Shown: positions 1 through 7,309 of the stretch, piece by piece
Layout of the letters: every line of letters begins with the position of its first letter
Numbering within the stretch: position 1 is the stretch's first letter
NCBI GenBank assembly: GCA_009779455.1
Contig: WREG01000002.1
Coordinates: forward strand, 1 to 25,255
Source: Oscillospiraceae bacterium
GTDB lineage: Bacteria; Bacillota; Clostridia; Oscillospirales; Acutalibacteraceae
Reading direction: 5' to 3'
Length of the DNA: 25,255 nt
The notes under the pieces: generated by a model
What the model saw: only the letters and a program-made list of their open reading frames with translations
Told to the model about the DNA's origin: nothing
The model's database searches: none
Made by a program: the position numbers and the translations under genes

Positions 1-195
1 CCTTGTGGACATGGCCCCGACATCAATTATATCCGCGCCGTCGCGTTCTATTGCCAAAGCCCGTTCATAAGCCTTTTCGGGCGCGAAATACAAGCCGCCG
101 TCCGAAAAGGAATCCGGGGTTATGTTGAGGATGCCCATTATGTAGGTTTTTTCGCCTAAGGGGAATTCGTGGTTTTTACATTTAAAATAGTTCAT
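1..195 (-). CDS. folP: Dihydropteroate synthase (N-terminal part, cut by window edge)
   Basis: Joins pterin pyrophosphate to p-aminobenzoate in cytoplasmic folate synthesis. Only the first 65 codons are inside the window; the gene continues past position 1. The start is the ATG at 195, preceded by GGAG about 8 nt upstream. Residues 20-32 read MGILNITPDSFSD, the DHPS signature that starts the first strand of the TIM barrel. Further on comes the second conserved loop, DVGAMSTR, where many family members have GGESTRP. It follows the GH2 gene on the same strand across a 63-nt gap holding an inverted heptamer repeat. FolE of the same pathway lies about 7.5 kb away. Family assignment is secure; the rest of the protein cannot be assessed. 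Confidence 0.93.
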   Translation of the reverse strand, partial: MNYFKCKNHEFPLGEKTYIMGILNITPDSFSDGGLYFAPEKAYERALAIERDGADIIDVGAMSTR

Positions 196-216
196 CGCCT
201 ATTCTCCGGTGCTGAA

Positions 217-265
217 AATGTAAAATGTAAAAATAGCCTCCATTTTACATTCTACATTTTACATT
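217..265. repeat. Inverted AATGTAR heptamer repeat between GH2 and folP
   Basis: The plus strand carries two tandem AATGTAA units (217-230). The minus strand carries AATGTAA, AATGTAG, AATGTAA and a partial AATG (265 down to 241). The two arms face each other across about 10 nt and could form a hairpin in the GH2-folP transcript. The first minus-strand unit supplies the last Met codon and the TAA stop of the GH2 gene (ATG-TAA). No T-run follows, so it does not look like a standard intrinsic terminator. Confidence 0.8.
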
Positions 266-2634
266 AATTTAGTGATATTCAAACTCACCGTCTGCTCCCC
301 TAAATTTTCGCCGCTCACAATAATTTTGACCTTATCCGCCTTCCCGTCAGTCCTTACCCAAAACGCCCTCGCGCCGCCTATCAGCGCGAATTTTGACGGG
401 CCGATGACCTTTGCCGCGCCTTTTATTTTCACTTTTATGGCGTTGTTCGCGAATGGCAGGGGGTTGCCGTTCTGGTCCTCCGCTTTTAGGGCAATGCGCG
501 TTACATCATAGGTTTCGTTTTCAATCAAAGCGTCCCTGTCGGCATTCACGCTGAGGCTCACGCTTTCAACTGGGCTGATTTTTATCTTTTTCACGCATTC
601 GCCGTTCTTATATCCCTCGAACTCGTATACGGTCTGCTCCGCGCCCCAGTTGGCGTAATATCTCGTGACGACATCAACCATATCCTTTATTTTAAGGCCG
701 GATTTTAAATATGAGGCGGCCAGCTTCGCGTAATTCTGCGGCGGCACTATAAAACCTCCCTGTTTTTGGACTGCCGTCAGGGCGTCCTTTAAAAGCCCGG
801 CAGAAACGCTGTCCATCCCCTCGGTTTTTTCAAGGCTGTCGCCTATATAATCATAGGGGCAAATCGGCGGATGAGGCAGATTGGGGAAGCTTTTCCTGTC
901 CGGCCAGGCCGTGCTTTTATATTCCCCGTTTTTGTATACCTTTACATAGTCGCAGTTGGTGAAAAGGTACTGCTTCGCGGGCATCGCACCCGGCTGTTCG
1001 CCTATGTCCATGCTTGAGGAAGCAATCAAAACAGGCTCTTTGTCCTGCTGGGATTTATACACGGCGGCGGCGGTTTTGGGGTTGCGGAACATATCGGTTA
1101 CGCCGTGGTAGCATATTTTGTCCCCGCTTCCGAAATCCTTGTGTGTGTTGTAGTCGGCCATGCACCAGCCGACAGCCCCCGCTATCCTCGGGTTGCCGAA
1201 GGCTGCATTCTGCACCCGCATATGCCGCAGGGCGTGTTCCGTCCTTATCCTTTCCGGGTCGAAGCTTTTTGTTGGGAACATATGCCCGTTATGCTCGGTC
1301 ACGAGATACGGCGCTTCCGTTCCCGCCACGGCAGCCGCCGGCAAAAGCTTTATGGCTTTGCCTGAATGGATGAAATCGTTATAGGTGAAAACGTCTTCCA
1401 GGAGATGGGAATGCGGGATGTTGCGGACCCCTCCCGTCTGCCTTGTGCTGTCAAGATCACGGGCGGCGGCGTTTGTAACTTCATATAATTCGTCGCAGTC
1501 GGGGCCTTCGTTCACCCTGACGCCCCAAAGCGCCACGGACGGATGGTTCCTGTCCCTTTTTACCATCCGCTTCACGTTCTCGACGCAATGCTCCCGCCAT
1601 TCGCCCGTGCCTATATGCTGCCAGCTGGGCATTTCCGTGAAAACCAGAAGCCCTATCTCGTCGCAGCGATTCAAAAAGTGTATGGAATCGGGATAATGGG
1701 CCGTCCGCACGAAATTAAGCCCTAAGCCGTATTTCAAAAGGTTTGCGTCGTCCTCCTGGGCGGATTTAGGCATGGCATTGCCCACATATGGGTAGCTCTG
1801 ATGCCTGTTAAGCCCCAAAAGCTTGATGTTTTTTCCGTTTAAGGTAAAGCCGTATTTTGTGAATCTGCATTCGCGGAAGCCGAAGCGCGTTTCGACCGCA
1901 TCGCCGTTATATGTCAATCTAAGCGTGTAAAGCTTGGGGTTTTCGATATCCCAAAGTTCAATATCGGAAACTTTAGCCTTAATATTAAGCGTTTTGGCGG
2001 CAAAATCAACGTCTTTTTCCATTATGACATTATCTTTGTCGAGAAGCTCTAATTTCAGCGTCCCTTCGGCGCGTTTTGAAAAGCTCACATCTATATCCAT
2101 AAGCTTTTTTTCGCTTAAAACATTCCGAGTCCTGACAAACACATCGTCAATGCAAATTTCATCCGTTATTTCAAGCCGCACCTCGCGGTAGATGCCGCCG
2201 TAGCAGAGGTAATCCACCACATGGCCGAATGGGGGGATTTCTTTCCGCTCCGTGCTGTCAAGCTTTACGGCTAAGATATTACCCTTGTTTTTCACCGCGT
2301 CCGTGATATCAAACCAAAACGGGGTGTAGCCGCCCTTGTATTCGCCGACAAAAACGCCGTTGAGGTAAACGGCGGAATAATTCGCCGCCCCCTCAAAATA
2401 AAGCGTGACCCGCCTGCCGTCCGCCTTTTTTTCCGGCAGGTCAAAGCTTTTGCGGTAGCAGCTGACGAACCGGTAGTCCTTTTCGTCGAAATAGTTGTAA
2501 GGCAGCTCAAGGTTGGCGTGGGGTATGTCCACAGCCTCAAAGCCGCTGTCGTCATAGCCGCTTTTCAGCATCCCGTCGTCAAATGCGGGGGTGTATTTCC
2601 AGTCAAAATTTAGGTGTAGTATGTTGCGTTTCAT
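259..2634 (-). CDS. Glycoside hydrolase family 2 protein (beta-galactosidase/beta-glucuronidase type)
   Basis: A 791-residue retaining glycosidase with no signal peptide, so probably cytoplasmic. Residues about 1-160 are the sugar-binding jelly-roll domain (GEYKGGYTPFWFDIT, YGGIYREV). About 165-255 is the Ig-like domain. About 256-540 is the TIM barrel, with GLNRHQSYP at 274-282 and NFVRTAHYP at 307-315. The likely acid/base is Glu376 in VNEGP and the nucleophile Glu447 in VTEHNG. Beyond about 600 are further beta-domains; the last (about 705-790) resembles the C-terminal domain of many GH2 beta-galactosidases. The exact sugar cannot be read from sequence. The start has GGGGAG 11 nt upstream, inside the end of the PIN gene, and the intergenic gap is 5 nt, so it may be transcribed with the toxin-antitoxin pair. 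Its final Met and stop come from a repeat unit. Confidence 0.9.
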   Translation of the reverse strand: MKRNILHLNFDWKYTPAFDDGMLKSGYDDSGFEAVDIPHANLELPYNYFDEKDYRFVSCYRKSFDLPEKKADGRRVTLYFEGAANYSAVYLNGVFVGEYKGGYTPFWFDITDAVKNKGNILAVKLDSTERKEIPPFGHVVDYLCYGGIYREVRLEITDEICIDDVFVRTRNVLSEKKLMDIDVSFSKRAEGTLKLELLDKDNVIMEKDVDFAAKTLNIKAKVSDIELWDIENPKLYTLRLTYNGDAVETRFGFRECRFTKYGFTLNGKNIKLLGLNRHQSYPYVGNAMPKSAQEDDANLLKYGLGLNFVRTAHYPDSIHFLNRCDEIGLLVFTEMPSWQHIGTGEWREHCVENVKRMVKRDRNHPSVALWGVRVNEGPDCDELYEVTNAAARDLDSTRQTGGVRNIPHSHLLEDVFTYNDFIHSGKAIKLLPAAAVAGTEAPYLVTEHNGHMFPTKSFDPERIRTEHALRHMRVQNAAFGNPRIAGAVGWCMADYNTHKDFGSGDKICYHGVTDMFRNPKTAAAVYKSQQDKEPVLIASSSMDIGEQPGAMPAKQYLFTNCDYVKVYKNGEYKSTAWPDRKSFPNLPHPPICPYDYIGDSLEKTEGMDSVSAGLLKDALTAVQKQGGFIVPPQNYAKLAASYLKSGLKIKDMVDVVTRYYANWGAEQTVYEFEGYKNGECVKKIKISPVESVSLSVNADRDALIENETYDVTRIALKAEDQNGNPLPFANNAIKVKIKGAAKVIGPSKFALIGGARAFWVRTDGKADKVKIIVSGENLGEQTVSLNITKLM

Positions 2635-2639
2635 AATTT

Positions 2640-3044
2640 TTATTTCTCCCCATTTTCAATTATTTGTAAAAACTCTGTCGGCGTTAAAATAAAATCTTCA
2701 TTCGGAAAGTGTTTTTTGTTGCCTGTTACAAGAAACGCCCCGGCTTCTTTTGCCGTATCATAAAAAACCCGGTCGCTTTCGTCCGGCAGCGGAACGCGGC
2801 TTTTTTTCGGTGAAATCAACATCCCGGTTTGTTTTATGCCCTCAAGAATTGCGGTTTGAGCTTCTTTAAAAATATTCAAGCGGGGACGCGATAACACCTT
2901 TCTATATTCATTATGAATTTCAACGCTGTAATAAAATTCAAAATCATCATTTTTTAAAATTTTATCTATAACTTTCGCCGGATTCCCCGCAGGCGACAAC
3001 ACCGAGGATATTATTACATTTGTGTCAATAACTACATTTATCAT
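2640..3044 (-). CDS. PIN-domain toxin of a type II toxin-antitoxin pair
   Basis: A 134-residue PIN-fold protein of the COG1569 type, probably a metal-dependent RNase. It begins MINVVIDTNVIISS, with Asp7 as the first metal ligand. Other likely acidic ligands are Glu46 and Asp91, and VTGNKKHFP (106-114) is the typical end of this subfamily. An upstream in-frame start exists at 3071, but 3044 is preferred: it gives a 4-nt ATGA overlap with the antitoxin stop and has AGGG upstream. The pairing is notable because the antitoxin is RelB/DinJ-like, a class better known beside RelE or YafQ toxins. Toxicity is inferred from family and arrangement. Confidence 0.85.
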   Translation of the reverse strand: MINVVIDTNVIISSVLSPAGNPAKVIDKILKNDDFEFYYSVEIHNEYRKVLSRPRLNIFKEAQTAILEGIKQTGMLISPKKSRVPLPDESDRVFYDTAKEAGAFLVTGNKKHFPNEDFILTPTEFLQIIENGEK

Positions 3045-3355
3045 TGCCCTGCGCTCATTTCTTTTCTGCATTCCGCTATCTCGGCATCAATTTCTTCCAT
3101 AGTCATATTATCCGTTCCGTTAACGACGGATTGCGCCTGAGCGTTTTTGAATGCTTCCGCCAGCGCGTTTCTTGCTTGCTGCCGCAGATTATAATCGCTT
3201 ACCGCAACTTCAAATGGTATTCTTTTTTCTTTGCTGACCTTGGTAGCAAAAATCGTAAAAGCGGTCGTCATGCTCAACCCCATTTCTTTACAGGCCAGTT
3301 CCATCCCTTTTTTCAAATTTTCGTCCATACGGAAATTAACCATAGATTGCGGCAT
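3041..3355 (-). CDS. RelB/DinJ-family antitoxin (ribbon-helix-helix)
   Basis: A 104-residue antitoxin. Residues about 5-45 (VNFRMDENLKKGMELACKEMG and the following TTAFTIFATKV) match the RelB/DinJ ribbon-helix-helix region that dimerises and binds DNA. IPFEV follows, as in DinJ. The acidic C-terminal half (about 60-104) would wrap the toxin. The chosen ATG at 3355 has AAGGTGA 5 nt upstream; a GTG at 3364 is in frame but overlaps that site. The gene overlaps the PIN toxin by ATGA. A consensus promoter with inverted repeats lies just upstream, as expected for autorepression by the antitoxin or the complex. Confidence 0.87.
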   Translation of the reverse strand: MPQSMVNFRMDENLKKGMELACKEMGLSMTTAFTIFATKVSKEKRIPFEVAVSDYNLRQQARNALAEAFKNAQAQSVVNGTDNMTMEEIDAEIAECRKEMSAGQ

Positions 3356-3388
3356 ATATATCACCTTATAATTTTAAAATTTGTGATT

Positions 3389-3432
3389 ATTATAACATAT
3401 GTGTAAAGCATATGTCAATGTATAGCTTTACA
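3389..3432 (-). promoter_or_regulatory. Promoter and candidate autoregulatory operator of the RelB-PIN pair
   Basis: On the minus strand TTGACA (3418-3413) and TATAAT (3394-3389) are separated by 18 nt; both hexamers are perfect consensus. Between them is an inverted repeat, ACATATG-N7-CATATGT (3395-3415). A second inverted repeat, TGTAAAGC (3402-3409) and GCTTTACA (3425-3432), spans the -35 and overlaps the first. Binding at either would block RNA polymerase. The promoter is clear; the operator role is inferred from position and from the known autorepression of RHH antitoxins. Confidence 0.82.
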
Positions 3433-3455
3433 ATGTTTTGTCAGCCATTTTAAAT

Positions 3456-4448
3456 TTAAATATTATTTAGCTTTAAACCTTTTCCGTGATCCGTCCCGAT
3501 ATATTTTAATCCCAGAAAATCCATCATTGAAACAAAAAACTTCAGCTCGGTTTCCGGCTCATCATTAATATCAGCTTCATCAAAGTCTTTGGCGGGATAA
3601 TATTTTGCCGCAAGCTTTGCCATTTCGACGTGTTTCGCGCCCTCGACACTGATGGGGCCATTCATAAAAATCGGCGGTAAGCCGCTCATGGCAGCGCATA
3701 CGCTTGAATTTAAATCCCTTGATATTTTTTCAATATCAGCAACCAAGCCGAGATTTTTATAAGTAAAAGCGTAATTCAGCCAAATGAACATCATCATATC
3801 AAGAAAACGGAAACGAAAAATATCCAACCTTATTCTTGCAAAAAAATCGTCCAAATTTTTGGAGAAATTCAAATTTTTAAAATAATCAATAAGTATCTGT
3901 TCATTAAAATCAGCCAATAATTTATAATCCATTATTTTGACAAAATCCTGCATTACTATTCTGTATAATTTAATATTGCTTGGAAAACGGCCGCGATATG
4001 ATAAAAATTTTATTTCAAACATACTGAGCGGTATAAGCATATTCCTTTCCATTCGCAAAAGCAGTTGCTTTTCAATGTCTGAATTTATTTCGCGCAAAAT
4101 GATTTTGCACGGCTGGTTTCGCATATTATACTGTGTCCATTCGTCAAAATCATCTGTTATATGCAAATATTTAAAAAACGGCCTTAATTCAATGAAAAGA
4201 TCGAAAATTTTATAAAATTCCGCTTCGTCCTCCCCGTTCCATTTGCAAAAAGCGTCTATTTTTTTATCCGAAAAAACAAAACAAAGCGTTTCGCTTGTCC
4301 CTTTGTCAAAATCAAGGAAAATCCCAAAATCATCACGGGAAATTTGAGCATCAAAATTACGCTCCGCGAAATCCGTTATAAAATCACAAACTTCACCCAC
4401 GGATATTTTATCTTTTAGCTTGCCATAATAAAAAATCGTCCACGCCAA
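3456..4448 (-). CDS. Hypothetical protein, 330 residues
   Basis: I do not recognise this protein. It is probably soluble: no signal peptide or convincing membrane helix, though residues about 210-235 (rich in Phe and Met) are hydrophobic. It is rich in Phe, Asp, Ile and Lys and uses more A+T-rich codons than cca beside it. The only start that fits is TTG at 4448, with AAAGGA 9 nt upstream; the nearby ATG is in another frame. It lies 13 nt after the cca stop, so is probably co-transcribed with aroK and cca, and it sits just upstream of the toxin-antitoxin promoter. Composition and location could mean recent acquisition. No function is assigned. Confidence 0.75.
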   Translation of the reverse strand: MAWTIFYYGKLKDKISVGEVCDFITDFAERNFDAQISRDDFGIFLDFDKGTSETLCFVFSDKKIDAFCKWNGEDEAEFYKIFDLFIELRPFFKYLHITDDFDEWTQYNMRNQPCKIILREINSDIEKQLLLRMERNMLIPLSMFEIKFLSYRGRFPSNIKLYRIVMQDFVKIMDYKLLADFNEQILIDYFKNLNFSKNLDDFFARIRLDIFRFRFLDMMMFIWLNYAFTYKNLGLVADIEKISRDLNSSVCAAMSGLPPIFMNGPISVEGAKHVEMAKLAAKYYPAKDFDEADINDEPETELKFFVSMMDFLGLKYIGTDHGKGLKLNNI

Positions 4449-4461
4449 TTTTATCCATCCT

Positions 4462-5781
4462 TTAAAACTGAATATATTTTATTAAATCCTCTTTTTTATT
4501 TTCACAATTCCCGCTGATGACTGCGTCCAGCAGCATATCCAATATTTCGCCCGTCTGTTTCCCGCTTATGCCCAAAGTCATCAAATCGTCCCCGTTAATA
4601 TGCAAATCCGACAGCGTGTAACAGACATTCTCACAGGTTATATTATCTAATATTTTGTAACACTTGTCAAGTTCCCCGCTGACATCGTTATACCCGTCGG
4701 ACAAAGCCCCCCTGTCGGCTTTTTTAATTTTCAAAAAGCATTCAAACAGCCCCGCTCCGTATTTATTTAAAACCCGCAAAACCTCCGGTTTTGTTTCGGG
4801 TATTTCCAGATCGTGCATAGCGATAATATCGCGGACGGTTTTTATTGTTTTATTGTCAAAGCAAAGCCTTCTGAGCGCCGCTTCCGCAATTTCCGCCCCG
4901 GCTTTTGCGTGATTCTTAAATGTATGATTGCCCTTTTCGTCAAAAGCGGCGGTGACGGGCTTTCCGCTGTCATGCAGAAGCGCCGCAAGCCGCAAAAACG
5001 GGTCGGGCTCGACGCCCGCAACCACATGGCAGGTATGCCCCCATATGTCATAGGCGTGCTTTTTGCCCTTCTGCGCGTAACCTTTTTGTGTTTCAAGCTC
5101 CGGCAGGAATGTAAATATCACTTCGGGGTAATCCCGCAAAACCTCAAAAGCGTTCATGCCGCACAAAAGCTTTTTCAATTCCACGGAAATGCGCTGTACG
5201 GACACATTTGCGAGCGTTTCCCGCATATCCTTTACCGCCGCGCCCGTTTCTTCTTCAATATTAAAGCCCAAAACGCTTGCGAAACGCACGGCGCGCAAAA
5301 TCCGCAGGGCGTCCTCAGAAAAACGCTTTTCCGGGGGGCCTACGGTGCGGATAAGCTTGTTTTCGATATCGGCAAGCCCGCTGAAAGGGTCGATAACCCC
5401 GTCTATGGGATTATACGCAATAGCGTTCACGGTAAAATCGCGCCGGCTCAAATCCTCGCGCAGATCGTCCGTAAATTCAACAGTATCGGGGCGGCGGAAA
5501 TCGGAATATTCCCCGTCCAGCCTGAACGTGGTTATCTCAATATTCATCCCGTCAATTACAACCGTGACCGTGCCGTGCCGCAGCCCGGTGTCTATGGTTT
5601 TAAAAGAAGCAAAAGCCTCTTTTATCTGCCCCGGCAAAGCCGAGGTGTTCAAATCCCAGTCGGTCGGGGGTTTTTCCATAAGCATATCCCGAACCGAACC
5701 GCCGACTAGGTACGCGGAAAATCCCGCGTCATTCAACAGGCTCAGTGCTGTTATAACGTTTTTTGAAAGCTTGAATTTCAT
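4462..5781 (-). CDS. cca: CCA tRNA nucleotidyltransferase with HD domain
   Basis: A 439-residue class II nucleotidyltransferase that would add or repair the 3' CCA end of tRNAs in the cytoplasm. The head holds GGSVRD (27-32) and the metal-binding pair Asp41 and Asp43 in TDWDLNTSA. Further motifs are RRDFTVNAIAYNP (113-125), DPFSGLADIENKLIRTVG and RFSEDALRILRAVRFA (153-168). The middle-to-C-terminal part is an HD domain (His249, His270-Asp271 in LLHDSGKP, His291). This layout is common in Firmicutes. The ATG at 5781 follows an AGGTGA site supplied by the last unit of a heptamer repeat. Its start is 8 nt from the aroK stop, so the two are one operon. A poly(A)-polymerase-like role is a weaker alternative. 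Confidence 0.94.
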   Translation of the reverse strand: MKFKLSKNVITALSLLNDAGFSAYLVGGSVRDMLMEKPPTDWDLNTSALPGQIKEAFASFKTIDTGLRHGTVTVVIDGMNIEITTFRLDGEYSDFRRPDTVEFTDDLREDLSRRDFTVNAIAYNPIDGVIDPFSGLADIENKLIRTVGPPEKRFSEDALRILRAVRFASVLGFNIEEETGAAVKDMRETLANVSVQRISVELKKLLCGMNAFEVLRDYPEVIFTFLPELETQKGYAQKGKKHAYDIWGHTCHVVAGVEPDPFLRLAALLHDSGKPVTAAFDEKGNHTFKNHAKAGAEIAEAALRRLCFDNKTIKTVRDIIAMHDLEIPETKPEVLRVLNKYGAGLFECFLKIKKADRGALSDGYNDVSGELDKCYKILDNITCENVCYTLSDLHINGDDLMTLGISGKQTGEILDMLLDAVISGNCENKKEDLIKYIQF

Positions 5782-5786
5782 ATGTC

Positions 5787-5807
5787 ACCTCAACTCTCAA
5801 TTCTCAA
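5787..5807 (-). repeat. Three tandem TTGAGAR heptamers at the aroK-cca junction
   Basis: On the minus strand the units are TTGAGAA, TTGAGAG and TTGAGGT. They encode the last five residues and stop of AroK (LRIES-stop) and, in the third unit, the ribosome-binding site of cca (GAGGTGA). There is no inverted partner here. Confidence 0.85.
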
Positions 5808-6293
5808 TTCCTTTAGGACAAATTTAGCCTGCTCCTCAATAGGCCTGTCGTCCACGTCAATAATAACGTCCGCATATTTTTCGTATAAGGGCGTGCGGGC
5901 CGCGTAAATCCCGGCTAAATCTTCCGCCCCCTGTCTTACAACCCCTCTTTTCGACAAGCTCCCAACACGTTTTTCGATCAGTTCAAGAGGCAGCCTGATA
6001 TACGCTATCTTCCCAATCGCCTTAAAATGCTCCATGGCGTCTTTGCATAGAACCACGCTTCCCCCCGTGGCAATAACGGTTTTCTCAGCCGCAACTGATG
6101 AATTTACCTCGTTTTCCAAACGCAAAAAAGCGTCCTCGCCTTTTTCGCTGATTATCTCATGCAGCAGCATACCTGCCCTTTTTTGGATCAGCAGGTCGGC
6201 GTCAAGAAAATCATAGCCCATGATTTTTGCCAATATTACCCCCACGGTGCTTTTGCCGCAGCCGGGCATCCCCGTTAATATAATGTTATCCAT
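5790..6293 (-). CDS. aroK: Shikimate-kinase-family P-loop kinase
   Basis: A 167-residue small kinase of the shikimate kinase fold, which phosphorylates shikimate with ATP in chorismate synthesis. The Walker A loop is GMPGCGKST (8-16). The substrate acids are LDADLL (Asp31, Asp33) with Arg58 following. The usual GGG substrate loop reads GGS (77-79, ATGGSVVL). RTPLYEKYAD (133-142) is the C-terminal family motif. The GGS version belongs to a subfamily commonly annotated as shikimate kinase, but no other aro genes are nearby, so the substrate is inferred. It is the first gene of the aroK-cca operon. The promoter is placed so that the mRNA would start at or next to the ATG. The last residues LRIES are encoded by a repeat. 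Confidence 0.82.
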   Translation of the reverse strand: MDNIILTGMPGCGKSTVGVILAKIMGYDFLDADLLIQKRAGMLLHEIISEKGEDAFLRLENEVNSSVAAEKTVIATGGSVVLCKDAMEHFKAIGKIAYIRLPLELIEKRVGSLSKRGVVRQGAEDLAGIYAARTPLYEKYADVIIDVDDRPIEEQAKFVLKELRIES

Positions 6294-6299
6294 AATTTA

Positions 6300-6328
6300 A
6301 TAATACTTCCCTGTCGCAGTTTTGTCAA
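6300..6328 (-). promoter_or_regulatory. Promoter of aroK-cca, positioned for a leaderless transcript
   Basis: On the minus strand TTGACA (6328-6323) and TATTAT (6305-6300) are 17 nt apart. The -10 ends 6 nt before the A of the aroK ATG (6293), so transcription would start at about the start codon. The only purine-rich stretch upstream, GGGAAG, lies inside this promoter and would not be transcribed. Confidence 0.65.
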
Positions 6329-6337
6329 TATTAATAC

Positions 6338-6365
6338 TTGTTTTTATAAAGTTTTATTATATAAT
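6338..6365 (+). promoter_or_regulatory. Probable promoter of the LCP-like gene
   Basis: TTGTTT (6338-6343) and a perfect TATAAT (6360-6365) are separated by 16 nt in very A+T-rich DNA, about 80 nt upstream of the LCP-like ATG. The promoter is back to back with that of aroK. The -35 is weak, so the assignment rests mainly on the -10. Confidence 0.5.
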
Positions 6366-6444
6366 ATAGTAAAGCGAATCATTGTTAAAACCATTTATGA
6401 ATTTTAATCAGCGATTTGAATGTAATAATTAACGGACATGGTGT

Positions 6445-7308
6445 ATGAAAAAGGGCTATTGGACAAAACGGGATTTAAAAAGGGAAAACGCGCGGCAATT
6501 CCGTGCTTTCGCTCTGGTTTTTGCCGTCCTTATATTATTGTCCGCCGTTACAATGACGGGGATATATATAAAAAAGAAAATTACCCTGGCTTATCTGCGT
6601 TCCGTCGTTACAAGCGAAACGGAAACCGAAAAAAACACGGCGGCGGAACCTGACCTTGAAGGCTTCACGGGCAGCGCGGGCTTTATGCTTGCGCTGATGA
6701 GCGACGAGGGCAAAGTTTGCTTTGTTGTCACCGCTTTGGCCGACCTTGACAAAAGGCTTATAGCCCTTACGCCCATACCGGGCGACGCCACACTTGCCGC
6801 CAACGGCTTTACGGGCGATATAAGCAGCCAATACGAATTCGGCGGCCTGACACAGCTTATGGCGGCGGTATCGGGGATTTGCCCATACAAACTCGACAGG
6901 TATGTTTCGATTGCGGAGAGAAATTTTATAGCCCTTGCGAAGCTTATGGGCGATGTCACGGTATATGTTAAAAATGATATATCATATGACGAACAGAATA
7001 TCGGCCTTCACTTAAAAGCGGGCAGGCAGAACCTCAACAGCGTGACTTTGCTGTATTATATCAGATACGGCGCGGCGGGCGAAGGGCTTGCGGAGCTGCA
7101 GTGCGAAACCCTATGCGACATATTCGGCGCGTATGTCACGGCAAAAAACATAGATAAGGGCGAAACGCTGTTTTCAAGGCTTATCAACCTGACCGACAGC
7201 AATATTTCGGCGCATGACTACGTCAACGCGCTGCCGGTTATAAAAATGCTGCCGATTGCGAAGATGACTTATGTTACTGCGGCATATGAAGAATTAAATT
7301 TTAAATAA
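6445..7308 (+). CDS. Degenerate LytR-CpsA-Psr (LCP) family membrane protein
   Basis: A 287-residue protein with a basic N-terminus, one membrane helix (about 21-42) and an extracytoplasmic domain. Functional LCP enzymes transfer lipid-linked polymers to peptidoglycan. The fold can be traced: LIALTPIPGDAT (105-116) aligns with the LCP strand normally reading SIPRDT. LDRYVSIAERNFIALAKLMG (150-169) and the next strand VTVYV match the ligand-loop region. LLYYIRY (202-208) matches the Y-x-R strand. The catalytic arginines are not kept: IPRD is IPGD, and the usual DxGRxxRQ stretch is AAGEGLAELQCE. It is therefore probably not a normal transferase and could bind lipid or be structural. In Clostridia an LCP gene often sits beside nadD-yqeK-rsfS, which supports the relationship. 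No strong ribosome site is visible before the ATG. Confidence 0.65.
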   Translation: MKKGYWTKRDLKRENARQFRAFALVFAVLILLSAVTMTGIYIKKKITLAYLRSVVTSETETEKNTAAEPDLEGFTGSAGFMLALMSDEGKVCFVVTALADLDKRLIALTPIPGDATLAANGFTGDISSQYEFGGLTQLMAAVSGICPYKLDRYVSIAERNFIALAKLMGDVTVYVKNDISYDEQNIGLHLKAGRQNLNSVTLLYYIRYGAAGEGLAELQCETLCDIFGAYVTAKNIDKGETLFSRLINLTDSNISAHDYVNALPVIKMLPIAKMTYVTAAYEELNFK

Positions 7309-7309
7309 A

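Noticed and set aside
1014..1373. Several plus-strand frames inside the GH2 gene
   Set aside because: Antisense to the catalytic barrel, Arg/Pro/Cys-rich, without ribosome sites.
4813..5709. 298-codon open frame antisense to cca
   Set aside because: Shadow of cca; the minus-strand protein has all class II nucleotidyltransferase motifs.
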